Both the position numbers and the translations under genes were made by a program. 15,838 bases of DNA from Helicobacteraceae bacterium (GTDB lineage Bacteria; Campylobacterota; Campylobacteria; Campylobacterales; Sulfurimonadaceae), in assembly GCA_024635885.1 (NCBI GenBank), contig JAGXIA010000050.1:1-15838 (forward strand), read 5' to 3'. A model generated the notes under the pieces. The model saw only the letters and a list, made by a program, of their open reading frames with translations, ran no database searches and was not told the origin of the DNA. Positions 1 to 6,941 of the stretch are shown here, piece by piece (position 1 is the first letter of the stretch; every line of letters begins with the position of its first letter).

Positions 1-32
1 AATGCTAAAGAAGCAATGAAATAGTAAAAAGC

Positions 33-125
33 ATTCTTCCACCCACTCTCATTTATGCTACAATTTTACATGCTTGTTTGAGACTCAAAAAAGTGGAAGG
101 CTTGGAGTGAAACGGGTGGAAGAAT
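33..125. repeat. Inverted repeat pair ahead of the truncated helicase
   Basis: ATTCTTCCACCC at 33-44 is the exact reverse complement of GGGTGGAAGAAT at 114-125, with 69 bp between. A further direct copy of the core GTGGAAG lies at 93-99, so the right side carries the motif twice (93-99 and 116-122) and the left side once inverted. The right copy ends 10 bp before the first codon of a helicase gene that lacks its 5' half. The arrangement fits an end of a mobile element, a small non-autonomous element, or a recombinase or regulator site. I cannot assign it to a named IS family. Confidence 0.6.
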
Positions 126-135
126 AAAGTGAAAT

Positions 136-1386
136 ATGCATGATGATATTAATCTTTATATAGAAGAAAATTTAATCAAGGAAGTCATAAAACATCAAAA
201 TAGAAGAAGTCCTAGATTGATAATTGATTTAGCAAATAGACTTAGAACTGATGGGGTTATACAAGAAGCTTCTACAGATATATCTGCACCGAATATGATA
301 GATGGAGTTATTAAAGAAGGAAATATTAAATTTATTTATTCTAGTAATTCAGATTTAGACAGAGTTAGAGAATATCTTGGTTGGGATTTTGAAGATAGTA
401 AGAATGTAAAAGAGCTAAATTTAACACATAACCTTATTGCAAATAAAGCTGGATTTGAAAATTTAATGTCTATTTATGATAAAGACCCAATAATAGGGTT
501 AAAAAATGCTATAAGACAAAAAATAAAAGATAATAAAAAGTATGGAAAACCTGAAGTTATTTTTGATGAAAATAGTACTTTTGATTCTGTAATTGATATA
601 TTTCAATTAAAGAACAGACAAAGACAATTAAAAAAAGATATTATTTTAGAAAATATAGAACATGCAAGATTATATAATCAATTAAAAGATTTATCATTTT
701 TAGAAGTTAAAGCAATATATTTAGATAAAGATCAACTGGTTGATGATAAAAAGCAAACAGAAGATGAAGAAAAAAAGAAAGGCTCAAAAAGAGATAATTT
801 AATAAAACATCTTTATAAAGTAGAGAGCAATATTTCACTATATTTATCAGGTAATTATAATCAATTTATAAAAGTGACAGATTATAAAATAAATTCTATT
901 CAAAACAAAAGAGATCTAAAAACTAAGATTGAGAATCTAACGAATGTGGGTGAAAAAACTATTGAAGAAATTATCAATGAAGCACATGAATATGGAATTT
1001 GCATAAAAGATGATAAGTTTAATAGATTTATTGTAGAGAAAGAATATGTGTACAATAGAGTAAAAGATGTCAAATATAGTGAGTTTCAAAAACTTTTTAC
1101 ATATTTAGAGGGTAAAACACCATTTACAACTCAACATAAAACAAAAGGTGCTGAATTTGATAATGTTTTTGTTATTTTGGATAACGGAGAATGGACACAG
1201 TATAACTTTGAAAACTTATTTTTAGAAAATGGAAGTGACAGTGTTTTAAAAAGAACTCAAAAACTTTTTTATGTTTGCTGTACTCGTACAAAAGAAAATT
1301 TAGTTATATTTTATCATGAACCATTAGTAAGTGTAGTTGAAAAAGCCAAAGAATGGTTTGGCAATGAAAACGTTATATCAATATAA
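136..1386 (+). CDS. C-terminal part of a UvrD/Rep-family (SF1) DNA helicase, 5'-truncated
   Basis: The 416-residue product carries only the second half of a superfamily 1A helicase. Motif IV-like QNRRSPRLIIDLAN is at residues 21-34, motif V (TTQHKTKGAEFDNVFV) at 331-346, and motif VI (LFYVCCTRTKENLVIF, arginine finger R384) at 377-392. A lysine/glutamate-rich linker lies around 200-220. The Walker A, DExx and motif III regions that bind and hydrolyse ATP should precede motif IV, and they are absent. An in-frame TGA (130-132) stands just before the ATG, and I see no convincing ribosome binding site. This looks like a gene remnant cut by rearrangement at the inverted repeat on its left. The C-terminus looks natural, though an IS3 scrap abuts it. 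Helicases of this type often partner with OLD-type nucleases in defence loci, but no partner is visible. The family is clear; that it is non-functional is inference. Confidence 0.8.
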   Translation: MHDDINLYIEENLIKEVIKHQNRRSPRLIIDLANRLRTDGVIQEASTDISAPNMIDGVIKEGNIKFIYSSNSDLDRVREYLGWDFEDSKNVKELNLTHNLIANKAGFENLMSIYDKDPIIGLKNAIRQKIKDNKKYGKPEVIFDENSTFDSVIDIFQLKNRQRQLKKDIILENIEHARLYNQLKDLSFLEVKAIYLDKDQLVDDKKQTEDEEKKKGSKRDNLIKHLYKVESNISLYLSGNYNQFIKVTDYKINSIQNKRDLKTKIENLTNVGEKTIEEIINEAHEYGICIKDDKFNRFIVEKEYVYNRVKDVKYSEFQKLFTYLEGKTPFTTQHKTKGAEFDNVFVILDNGEWTQYNFENLFLENGSDSVLKRTQKLFYVCCTRTKENLVIFYHEPLVSVVEKAKEWFGNENVISI

Positions 1387-1399
1387 GAAAAATATTTGA

Positions 1400-1477
1400 A
1401 AAAGAAGACATAGTTATCTAGGATATATTTCTCCCAATGAATTTGAAAAAAGATATAATAATATGGATTTAGAATAA
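1400..1477 (+). pseudogene. IS3-family transposase (OrfB), 3' remnant
   Basis: Read in the frame starting at 1400, the DNA encodes KRRHSYLGYISPNEFE followed by ten more residues and a TAA at 1475-1477. RRHSYLGY-SPxEFE is the hallmark C-terminus of the DDE integrase-like transposase of IS3-family elements. The codon just before (1397-1399) is TGA and nothing upstream continues the frame, so only about 25 codons survive. The matching right terminal repeat follows immediately. The element was reduced to its 3' end after insertion, presumably by deletion next to the helicase remnant. Confidence 0.8.
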
Positions 1478-1498
1478 GAGGTTTTTATGGGATTAAAA

Positions 1499-1525
1499 AG
1501 TGTCTATTTTATAGGAAACATTCCA
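1499..1525 (+). mobile_element. Right terminal repeat of the IS3-family remnant
   Basis: The 27 bp ending in ATAGGAAACATTCCA at 1525 follow the transposase stop by about 20 bp. Read on the other strand, they start TGGAATGTTTCCTATAAAAT, the usual form of IS3-family terminal inverted repeats (a TGGAATG-type tip with a GTGTC-type inner part). No matching left end occurs in the window, so no intact element or target-site duplication can be defined. The bases after 1525 would be the original flank. Confidence 0.65.
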
Positions 1526-1570
1526 ATCAGTTATCCTCAAAAATTTAATGCTCAAACTTTTTGTGAATTC

Positions 1571-1608
1571 AAAAAAAGAGCTTCCCTATGAGGAAGACTC
1601 TCTCTTTT
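1571..1608 (-). terminator. Rho-independent terminator of the restriction-modification gene
   Basis: On the minus strand, about 70 bp past the stop codon of the large restriction-modification gene, a GAG-CTTCC / GGAAG-CTC stem with a short loop is followed directly by seven T residues. This is a standard intrinsic terminator. The plus strand also has a CTCTCTCTTTT run after the stem, so it may stop transcripts coming from the helicase/IS side too. Confidence 0.7.
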
Positions 1609-1672
1609 CATCAAATATAAATCAAAAAATAAACAATAAATCGTTAATATAAAGGCTAAGCTTGCTTATATA

Positions 1673-4600
1673 TTAGAATATATCAGGAACAATTTTTTCA
1701 ATCTCTGTTTCAATTTTTTCAATCTCTGTTTTTTTATTTTTTAAATAATTTTCATGAGCACTAATTGATAATTTAGCCAACTTTAAATGATCACTATTTG
1801 AAGAATCATACTTAGGGATATTTATATTCTTTACGATATCCACACCTTTTTGTATATCTATAGTATAAGCTTCTATGATTTTACCAATAAGTCTTGAATT
1901 TAATACAGCACATAAATAGTTTGCCTCTTCTTTTTCATCAAAAGATACATATAAAACTTTTGAATCAGTCACTATTGTTTTTCTTCCAAGAAATTCATCA
2001 TCTACATCTGAAATTACTGCTGTAGTCATTTTTTTGCTTTGTTCTTTCCACAGTAACTTATATTTACTAAAAGTGTATCCTCCAACATTATCCAATCTAT
2101 AAAATGGATATTTACCTTCAACAAAAAATTTAGCACTTCTTATTCTTGTTTCTAAAAGAAGATCTTTAAAATAAAATAACCATTCATAAGTTTTTTTATA
2201 TTTAGTTTTTAATTCTGATTCCTCTATACCTCTATAAATTGCTTTACCCTCATTTTTATGAGGTAAAACAATATGTAAATGAGAATTTATTCCCCACTTA
2301 TCAAAATTTCTTCCTCCTACCATTGGATAGATTAAATCTTTTTCAACTAAACCTACTCTTACACCCAAATCTTTTGCTTTTTGTAATCTTGAACGTTCAA
2401 TTAAATTTTCTATTTCTACATAGTTATTTTTCTCTTCATTAATCTTAACTAAGTAAATACCTTTTGCTCCACATGGTTCTATACCTTTTCTAGCCTTATA
2501 TGAAGATGTACCTAAATACTTTTTTAAATTAACTTGTAAACTTTTTTCAACAGTAAGCCAAGGACTCCTCAAATCACTATTTATAGGTTGTGCAGATAGT
2601 TTTTCTAATTTTAATTTAGTTTTAACTTCTTCATATGAATCATAGAAAGATATTTGATTCTTTTTATCTATATTTTCACAAATAAAATAGTTATCCATTG
2701 GATATTCCATTTTTTTGTTCTTCTCAAAAACATAAACAGAAGTTCTATTTGTAGCCTCGCCTTTAAACGGACTTATTTGAACCATATCGTAAACTTCATT
2801 CACGGCAAAATTAGTTTTTAAATTATCTCTAGTTATTTCAAATTTCCTAAATCCTTCTCCACCTTTTAAAGATTTAACAAATGTTTGAGGAAGAACAAAT
2901 GAAGTTATACCATCCTTTTTCAAGTAATGATCAATTGATACATAAGTTACAGCCATAGCAAAATCATCATGTGTAGTGATTTTATCATAAGCACTTTTTT
3001 CAAAAATCCCATAACTTAACCATATATCTAAAGTTAATTTTCTATATGTATCCGACATTGCTTTCCATGTAATCCAAGGAGGATTACCTACTAATACATC
3101 AAATTTATCATGAGAGAATAATGGAGCAAAGGAGTTCTTTAATATAATTGGCCAGAACCCATTAGAACCATCTAAATGTAAACAATGTAATTTATCGTAA
3201 AATACTTTTGAAAGTTCAATTTGTTCATCTTTAATTATTATTTTATTCTCTTTTTTAATTAAATCGTGAAACTCATTAAATGTAGTATAATCTTTAAGAA
3301 TACAAGAGGACATTGTCTTTAAATAATAGTCTGTTTTTTCTCTATTTTCGAATACAGGTATTTCAAATTTACCAACTACAGTATCAATATCAATAGAGTG
3401 CTTTTTTTCTTGTTGTTTAGCATGTACAGTAGGAACAAGTATAGAATCACACATATATATTGGTATTGAAATTTCATCCACCAATTCAGTAATATCACCT
3501 AAAGATAATATGTAATTAGCTTTTGCTGAAATAACTGCAATTGGATTAATATCAAATCCCACAATATTATTGGTGATCATTTTTACAAGTTCTGTAGGAG
3601 AATAATCATTTTTATGTTTTTCTCTGAAAGATCTAATTAAATGAGTAATAAACGCACCTGAACCACAAGTTGGATCAAGAGCAGTAGAGTCTATTCCATA
3701 ATCAAAATTTGATTTTTCAATTGTAAAATCAACCAACCAATCTGGAGTATAATATTCTCCTAATAGATGTCTTAAACCCTTAGGAATAAAACTAGAATAA
3801 ACTTTTTTAAGAACATCACTAACTATTTCTGGTTTAATAATTGAAGAAGTAGTCTCATAAGTATCGAGCTCATTTATTATATCATTTATAAAATCCATAT
3901 CTAAATCTCTAGCAAGGACAAACCACTCAAAGAAATGTATTTCAAAAAAGTTATCAATAGAATATTTTATATGACTATCTCCAGAAAATAATTCAGTCAA
4001 TTCATTTCTATATTGTATTTTTCTTGATTTATTAGTAGGGTTTGATAATGACTCTAGTAGATTGTGAATTAATAATTTTGTTACCAAACTATAATACGTT
4101 TGTAAGATGAATAAGCATTTTCTAATTTCTAAATTATTTGGAAGAGAATACATTTTTATTAACTCATCTTTATATTCGGTAAAATCTGTTTCATGCTTTC
4201 CATAAATATCACCAAATATTCTATTCCATTCATTATATAATGTTAATATTCTTTGATTGCTTTCAAGATTATCTTCAAGTAAATCATATAGATATTTAAT
4301 GTCTCTTTTTGCATTATCTGAAGTACCTGAAAATGATAATGATAAATTTTCGGCAGATAAAAATTTTCTTTCAGTAGAACGTATAAATAAAAGTAGTTTT
4401 TTTATTCCTAAATCTATATCATCAATTACTTCAACTTCAAATTCTAGATTATGTTCTTTGGAAATATGTTTAGGGAATTTATCTGTTTTCTTTTCGTTGA
4501 ATATGTTTATTTTATTGTTTGATTTTTTAAAACGACAAAATATAAATTTAGTACCATCAAAACCTACTCCAACTTTTGAATTAATAACCTTATTAAAATA

Positions 4601-4933
4601 CTTATCATCACCTTTTATTGAATCATCTAAAGAAAAATTTACAAGATAGTCAAATAGTCCTCTATCTTTATCATCTCTACCATAAAATGCTTCATCTATC
4701 CCTTTTTTATTTTTAAATTTATTGATTGTTTTATATTCAAATATTATATTAGAATAGATACTATCTGCTCTGCCACCTTGTAGTGAACTAATTTCACTTG
4801 CTTTATTAAATTTTATATCAAAGAGTTCTGATATATTTTCTAGAAACATATTCGTTGAAAGCCTAACTTCTTCTTCATTCTTAGAGTTTTTACAGTCTTT
4901 TTTTAACTTATTTATTAGTTCTTGTTGAGTCAT
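1673..4933 (-). CDS. Type IIG-like single-chain restriction enzyme and adenine-specific DNA methyltransferase
   Basis: The 1086-residue protein combines three parts. The N-terminal region has a PD-(D/E)xK nuclease pattern, with D57 in GGRADSIYSN and E66-x-K68 in IFEYK. The middle is an Eco57I/TaqI-class N6-adenine methyltransferase: LGEYYTPDWL (391-400), SAM-binding motif I ALDPTCGSGAF (418-428), GFDINPIAV (459-467) and the catalytic NPPW (617-620). The C-terminal third resembles the DNA target-recognition region and ends in a glutamate/lysine-rich coiled coil. Length and order match type IIG (RM fused) enzymes, which methylate one adenine in their site and cut nearby when it is unmodified. 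No separate specificity subunit or second methylase is seen. A good AAGGA ribosome site precedes the ATG. A 71-codon gene lies 98 bp upstream in the same direction. Whether the nuclease is active, and what it recognises, cannot be read from sequence. Confidence 0.85.
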   Translation of the reverse strand: MTQQELINKLKKDCKNSKNEEEVRLSTNMFLENISELFDIKFNKASEISSLQGGRADSIYSNIIFEYKTINKFKNKKGIDEAFYGRDDKDRGLFDYLVNFSLDDSIKGDDKYFNKVINSKVGVGFDGTKFIFCRFKKSNNKINIFNEKKTDKFPKHISKEHNLEFEVEVIDDIDLGIKKLLLFIRSTERKFLSAENLSLSFSGTSDNAKRDIKYLYDLLEDNLESNQRILTLYNEWNRIFGDIYGKHETDFTEYKDELIKMYSLPNNLEIRKCLFILQTYYSLVTKLLIHNLLESLSNPTNKSRKIQYRNELTELFSGDSHIKYSIDNFFEIHFFEWFVLARDLDMDFINDIINELDTYETTSSIIKPEIVSDVLKKVYSSFIPKGLRHLLGEYYTPDWLVDFTIEKSNFDYGIDSTALDPTCGSGAFITHLIRSFREKHKNDYSPTELVKMITNNIVGFDINPIAVISAKANYILSLGDITELVDEISIPIYMCDSILVPTVHAKQQEKKHSIDIDTVVGKFEIPVFENREKTDYYLKTMSSCILKDYTTFNEFHDLIKKENKIIIKDEQIELSKVFYDKLHCLHLDGSNGFWPIILKNSFAPLFSHDKFDVLVGNPPWITWKAMSDTYRKLTLDIWLSYGIFEKSAYDKITTHDDFAMAVTYVSIDHYLKKDGITSFVLPQTFVKSLKGGEGFRKFEITRDNLKTNFAVNEVYDMVQISPFKGEATNRTSVYVFEKNKKMEYPMDNYFICENIDKKNQISFYDSYEEVKTKLKLEKLSAQPINSDLRSPWLTVEKSLQVNLKKYLGTSSYKARKGIEPCGAKGIYLVKINEEKNNYVEIENLIERSRLQKAKDLGVRVGLVEKDLIYPMVGGRNFDKWGINSHLHIVLPHKNEGKAIYRGIEESELKTKYKKTYEWLFYFKDLLLETRIRSAKFFVEGKYPFYRLDNVGGYTFSKYKLLWKEQSKKMTTAVISDVDDEFLGRKTIVTDSKVLYVSFDEKEEANYLCAVLNSRLIGKIIEAYTIDIQKGVDIVKNINIPKYDSSNSDHLKLAKLSISAHENYLKNKKTEIEKIETEIEKIVPDIF
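1690..1731 (-). repeat. 21-bp exact tandem duplication near the 3' end of the restriction-modification gene
   Basis: CAATTTTTTCAATCTCTGTTT (plus strand) occurs twice back to back, at 1690-1710 and 1711-1731. It encodes the heptads KTEIEKI and ETEIEKI at the extreme C-terminus, so each copy adds exactly one coiled-coil heptad without breaking the frame. Such a perfect repeat could expand or contract by slippage. Confidence 0.9.
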
Positions 4934-5031
4934 TTTTGTCCTTAGATTAGATTATAATTCTATTATTAATGTTTATTATATAGACTTAAAAAATAAATCA
5001 AATACAAATAAATAGTAATTATATATTGATT

Positions 5032-5247
5032 TTATTTTTTGAATTTTCTATCTATTTCAGTATTGAAGAATTCTTCTCTTCTATCATCAGTATGATCTGC
5101 AATACCCTTATATAGACCTTGTTTTTGATCTATCACTTTATTGGTATTTGTATCTATTTTTTTACAAACCCCTGTTTCTATGTCGCAAACTTGAATTCTA
5201 TCTTTAACGGAGCCTATTCTAAAATCATCACCTGAATTTGTTGCCAT
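5032..5247 (-). CDS. Small conserved-type protein upstream of the restriction-modification gene, function unknown
   Basis: This encodes a soluble, charged 71-residue protein with no signal peptide or membrane segment. The N-terminal GDDFRIGSVKDRIQV and later KKIDTNTNKV and GLYKGI resemble, from memory, small uncharacterised proteins of the pattern 'FRIGAVK-R-Q--NP-T--Y-KRDT-TGKF---K-----FKGVRKE' found in mobile or defence-rich regions. I have not been able to check this resemblance. Two cysteines (IQVCDIETGVCKK) are evident. The start is supported by AAGGA about 9 bases before the ATG. It shares orientation with the restriction-modification gene 98 bp downstream and is probably cotranscribed. 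It could be an accessory or regulatory protein, but no DNA-binding helix-turn-helix is recognisable. Confidence 0.6.
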   Translation of the reverse strand: MATNSGDDFRIGSVKDRIQVCDIETGVCKKIDTNTNKVIDQKQGLYKGIADHTDDRREEFFNTEIDRKFKK

Positions 5248-5297
5248 AAATTAATCCTTATTTAATATTGTAAAACAATTATATCTTAAAAACTATC

Positions 5298-5408
5298 TCA
5301 TATCTTAACATTGTAATTAAAATCAGAGCCTCCATCTCTGATTGCTAGCATAGAGCCACGGTCTCTATTCCCTACTAACTTATATAGTCGTTCCCACTCC
5401 TCTAACAT
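5298..5408 (-). CDS. Possible 36-residue ORF upstream of the 71-residue gene
   Basis: An ATG-to-TGA frame on the minus strand encodes a peptide beginning MLEEWERLYKLVGNRDRG and ending GGSDFNYNVKI. Its composition (Trp, Gly, Arg, mixed charges) and somewhat higher G+C than its flanks look more like protein-coding DNA than the A+T-rich spacer around it. A stop (TAG) stands directly before the ATG and no ribosome binding site is visible, so it may be the tail of a decayed gene or a leader peptide. Two perfect short hairpins (AATCAGAG/CTCTGATT at 5321-5343 and ATAGAG/CTCTAT at 5350-5368) lie inside it. I do not recognise the family. Confidence 0.3.
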   Translation of the reverse strand: MLEEWERLYKLVGNRDRGSMLAIRDGGSDFNYNVKI

Positions 5409-5447
5409 CTAATCAGTAAACTATTTATTATGAAGTTCTTTTTAGAA

Positions 5448-5569
5448 CTTAAAACCCTTTTGAGACAATAGAATTTTAATGCACTGTAGAACTGATATAA
5501 AAATAATACAAGTAGTATTTCTATCTAAGTTAGTGCAATTTATTGTCTTTGTTCAAAAGGGCATTTAAG
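5448..5569. repeat. 122-bp imperfect palindrome in the ardA leader
   Basis: Nested arms pair across the element: CTTAAA (5448-5453) with TTTAAG (5564-5569), CCCTTTTGA (5455-5463) with TCAAAAGGG (5553-5561), and GACAATA (5464-5470) with TATTGTC (5541-5547). TGCACT (5480-5485) pairs with AGTGCA (5532-5537), AACT (5490-5493) with AGTT (5528-5531), and AAATA (5501-5505) with TATTT (5516-5520). A small bulge (5548-5552) and mismatches interrupt the stem. A perfect 7-bp hairpin (AAGTTCT/AGAACTT, 5433-5450) adjoins it. It could be a MITE, a structured RNA, or a hairpin promoter active on single-stranded DNA ahead of ardA. Confidence 0.7.
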
Positions 5570-5580
5570 CCCAAAAGAAT

Positions 5581-5640
5581 ATGTTTATCTTTAAAGCTTT
5601 TAGCTTTCGCTTGTTTCGACTTAAAAGCCGACAAACATTT
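5581..5640 (+). promoter_or_regulatory. Second hairpin in the ardA 5' leader
   Basis: ATGTTT (5581-5586) pairs with AAACAT (5633-5638), enclosing GCTTTTA (5596-5602) with TAAAAGC (5622-5628). The stem is followed by TTTTTAAAAAT, so on the plus strand it resembles a weak intrinsic terminator about 30 bp before the ardA start. That would fit attenuation or insulation of ardA from upstream transcription. The role is inferred. The ribosome site of ardA (AAAAGG) lies downstream of it. Confidence 0.4.
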
Positions 5641-5669
5641 TTAAAAATATTTGAGAAAAGGTTTAATTT

Positions 5670-6209
5670 ATGAAAATTTACATAACAGATTTAGAGGCAT
5701 ATAACAACGGTCATTTAGTTGGAGAGTGGTTTGAGTTACCAATGAACAAAGATTTACTTGCTGAGGCTATAGAGAACGTATTACAAGATGGTAAGAGAGT
5801 ATGTAAAGATAGTCACTTTCATGAAGAGGTGTTTATTACAGATTATGAGTCATGTTTAAATATTGGAGAGTATGATAATATTTTTAGATTAAATGAACTT
5901 GCTGAAAAACTAGAAAGTTATAGTGAGGATGATATGCTTAAATTTAGAATATTATCTCATGAGGGCTACAACGAGAAAGATATTATTGATGAGGGTTTAG
6001 ATGAATTTTATGTAGATATATATGACTTTAGTGATAATACTTCTTTTACAGATACATTTGAGCTTTTAGCTATGCAGTTTGTAGATGAAGGAATTTATGG
6101 CGAGATACCAAAGAATTTAGAAAACTATTTAGATTATGAAAAAATGGCTAGAGATTTGAGAATGGATTATGGAGCATTTGGAAATTGTGCTTATCGGATG
6201 GCTTACTAA
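5670..6209 (+). CDS. ardA: ArdA-family antirestriction protein (DNA mimic)
   Basis: The 179-residue product is close to the usual ArdA length and strongly acidic. The family's N-terminal pattern is present (IYITDLEAYNNGHLVGEW, residues 3-20, where typical members have a 'YVADLAAYNNG-LHG-W' style sequence). So is the C-terminal antirestriction block QFVDEGIYGEIPKN at 136-149, followed by YLDYEKMARDL at 153-163. ArdA proteins are elongated dimers that imitate bent B-form DNA and occupy type I restriction-modification enzymes. They protect incoming plasmids or conjugative transposons in the cytoplasm. This copy appears complete and unbroken. It is transcribed divergently from the restriction-modification genes and is alone on its strand, behind an unusually long structured leader. 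The family assignment is secure. Which enzyme it blocks here is unknown. Confidence 0.92.
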   Translation: MKIYITDLEAYNNGHLVGEWFELPMNKDLLAEAIENVLQDGKRVCKDSHFHEEVFITDYESCLNIGEYDNIFRLNELAEKLESYSEDDMLKFRILSHEGYNEKDIIDEGLDEFYVDIYDFSDNTSFTDTFELLAMQFVDEGIYGEIPKNLENYLDYEKMARDLRMDYGAFGNCAYRMAY

Positions 6210-6249
6210 CTATTGCAGTAACAGCTTGTATACGAAATTTATTATTCAA

Positions 6250-6378
6250 GGGACTTTAGAGGGACTTTAAAGATAAAAATGTTACAATACACCTCTTAAA
6301 AGCCCTATGCACTAGGGTTTAATGAAAATCTACTGAAGAATGTCATATTCTCTATATATGCTCATTTATTTAGTCCCT
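6250..6378. repeat. GGGACTTTA repeats, possible integrase arm sites or island edge
   Basis: The 300-bp gene-free stretch after ardA contains GGGACTTTA twice (6250-6258 and 6261-6269). A related inverted copy, AGTCCCT (6372-6378, read AGGGACT on the other strand), follows. Short direct repeats of this kind are typical of arm-type binding sites of tyrosine integrases next to attachment sites, but no integrase gene or tRNA end is present. The stretch also marks the change from the A+T-rich accessory genes to ordinary chromosomal genes. Apart from a hairpin at 6299-6320 and a promoter near 6477, I see nothing else in it. Confidence 0.35.
6299..6320. terminator. Hairpin downstream of ardA, possible terminator
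   Basis: AAAGCCCTA and TAGGGTTT form a 9-bp stem (one G-T pair) around a 5-base loop. On the plus strand it is followed only by AATG. On the minus strand it is followed by CTTTT. It could end ardA transcripts weakly, but the lack of a T-run on that side keeps confidence low. Confidence 0.4.
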
Positions 6379-6456
6379 GATTTGTTTTATTATGATTTAT
6401 ATTACAGTATTATTTATCGTGATATTTTACATGAAAAGTCTTACAAAATGCTAAGC

Positions 6457-6482
6457 TTGATTTACAAACAACTCGGTATAAT
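6457..6482 (+). promoter_or_regulatory. Probable promoter of the thioredoxin operon
   Basis: A perfect TATAAT stands at 6477-6482, 27 bases before the ATG. A weak TTGATT-like hexamer at 6457-6462 is at shorter than ideal spacing. Promoters in Campylobacterota often have a strong -10 and little -35, so the -10 is the main support. Confidence 0.4.
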
Positions 6483-6509
6483 AAAAAAATATTTATATTA
6501 GGTTGTTCA

Positions 6510-6941
6510 ATGAAATTACTTCTACTTATTTTCGCACTTACTTTGACATTATTTTCGGCTCACATAGATGAGTTTGCTTCAAATATGGGTTACCATAGAG
6601 AGTATAACACGGCTTTAGCTCAAGCTAAAAAAGAGAACAAGGTCATAATGCTAGTTTTGGTTGGGGACTACTGCCCTTGGTGTAGAAAGTTTGAGAGAAA
6701 AACACTTCAAAGTGCCAACATTGCTATTACTGTACAAAACAACTTTATTCCTATAATAGTTGATAAAAATTTAGACAAAGAGCAATACCCCGCGAAATAT
6801 TTCACTTCAGTAGTTCCGACTGTTCGCTTTATTGACCCAAGAAAAGATGTGCAGATCTCTGAATCTATAGGGTATAAAAAAAGAAATGATTACGAAGTGT
6901 TACTTAAGGAAGTACTTCTTCAATTCAAAGGAAATATATAA
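6510..6941 (+). CDS. Periplasmic thioredoxin-like protein (CPWC active site)
   Basis: The 143-residue product has an N-terminal signal peptide (hydrophobic LLLLIFALTLTLFSA, residues 3-17). A compact thioredoxin fold follows, with redox motif CPWC at 55-58 within VGDYCPWCRKFERKTL, and the cis-proline loop VVPT at 101-104. The surroundings (an early active site, 'YNTALAQAKKENK' before it) are typical of the thioredoxin_7/SoxW-like group. These proteins reduce disulfides of secreted proteins, cytochromes or sulfur-oxidation proteins outside the cytoplasmic membrane. Its stop overlaps the ATG of the next gene by one base (TAATG), so the two are translationally coupled. The substrate is unknown. 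A link to sulfur metabolism is only suggested by the organism type. Confidence 0.8.
   Translation: MKLLLLIFALTLTLFSAHIDEFASNMGYHREYNTALAQAKKENKVIMLVLVGDYCPWCRKFERKTLQSANIAITVQNNFIPIIVDKNLDKEQYPAKYFTSVVPTVRFIDPRKDVQISESIGYKKRNDYEVLLKEVLLQFKGNI

Noticed and set aside
4257..4649. 130-codon plus-strand frame inside the restriction-modification gene
   Set aside because: It is antisense to a well-supported gene, has a low-complexity composition, and has no ribosome site or recognisable motif.
5321..5368. Two perfect hairpins with 7-base loops suggesting a tRNA-like RNA
   Set aside because: Stem lengths of 8 and 6 bp, and the lack of T-loop and acceptor features, do not fit a tRNA. The hairpins also lie inside a plausible short coding frame.
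5448..5569. Integron attC site
   Set aside because: The ends do not show the required RYYYAAC/GTTRRRY core sites and no integron integrase is nearby.
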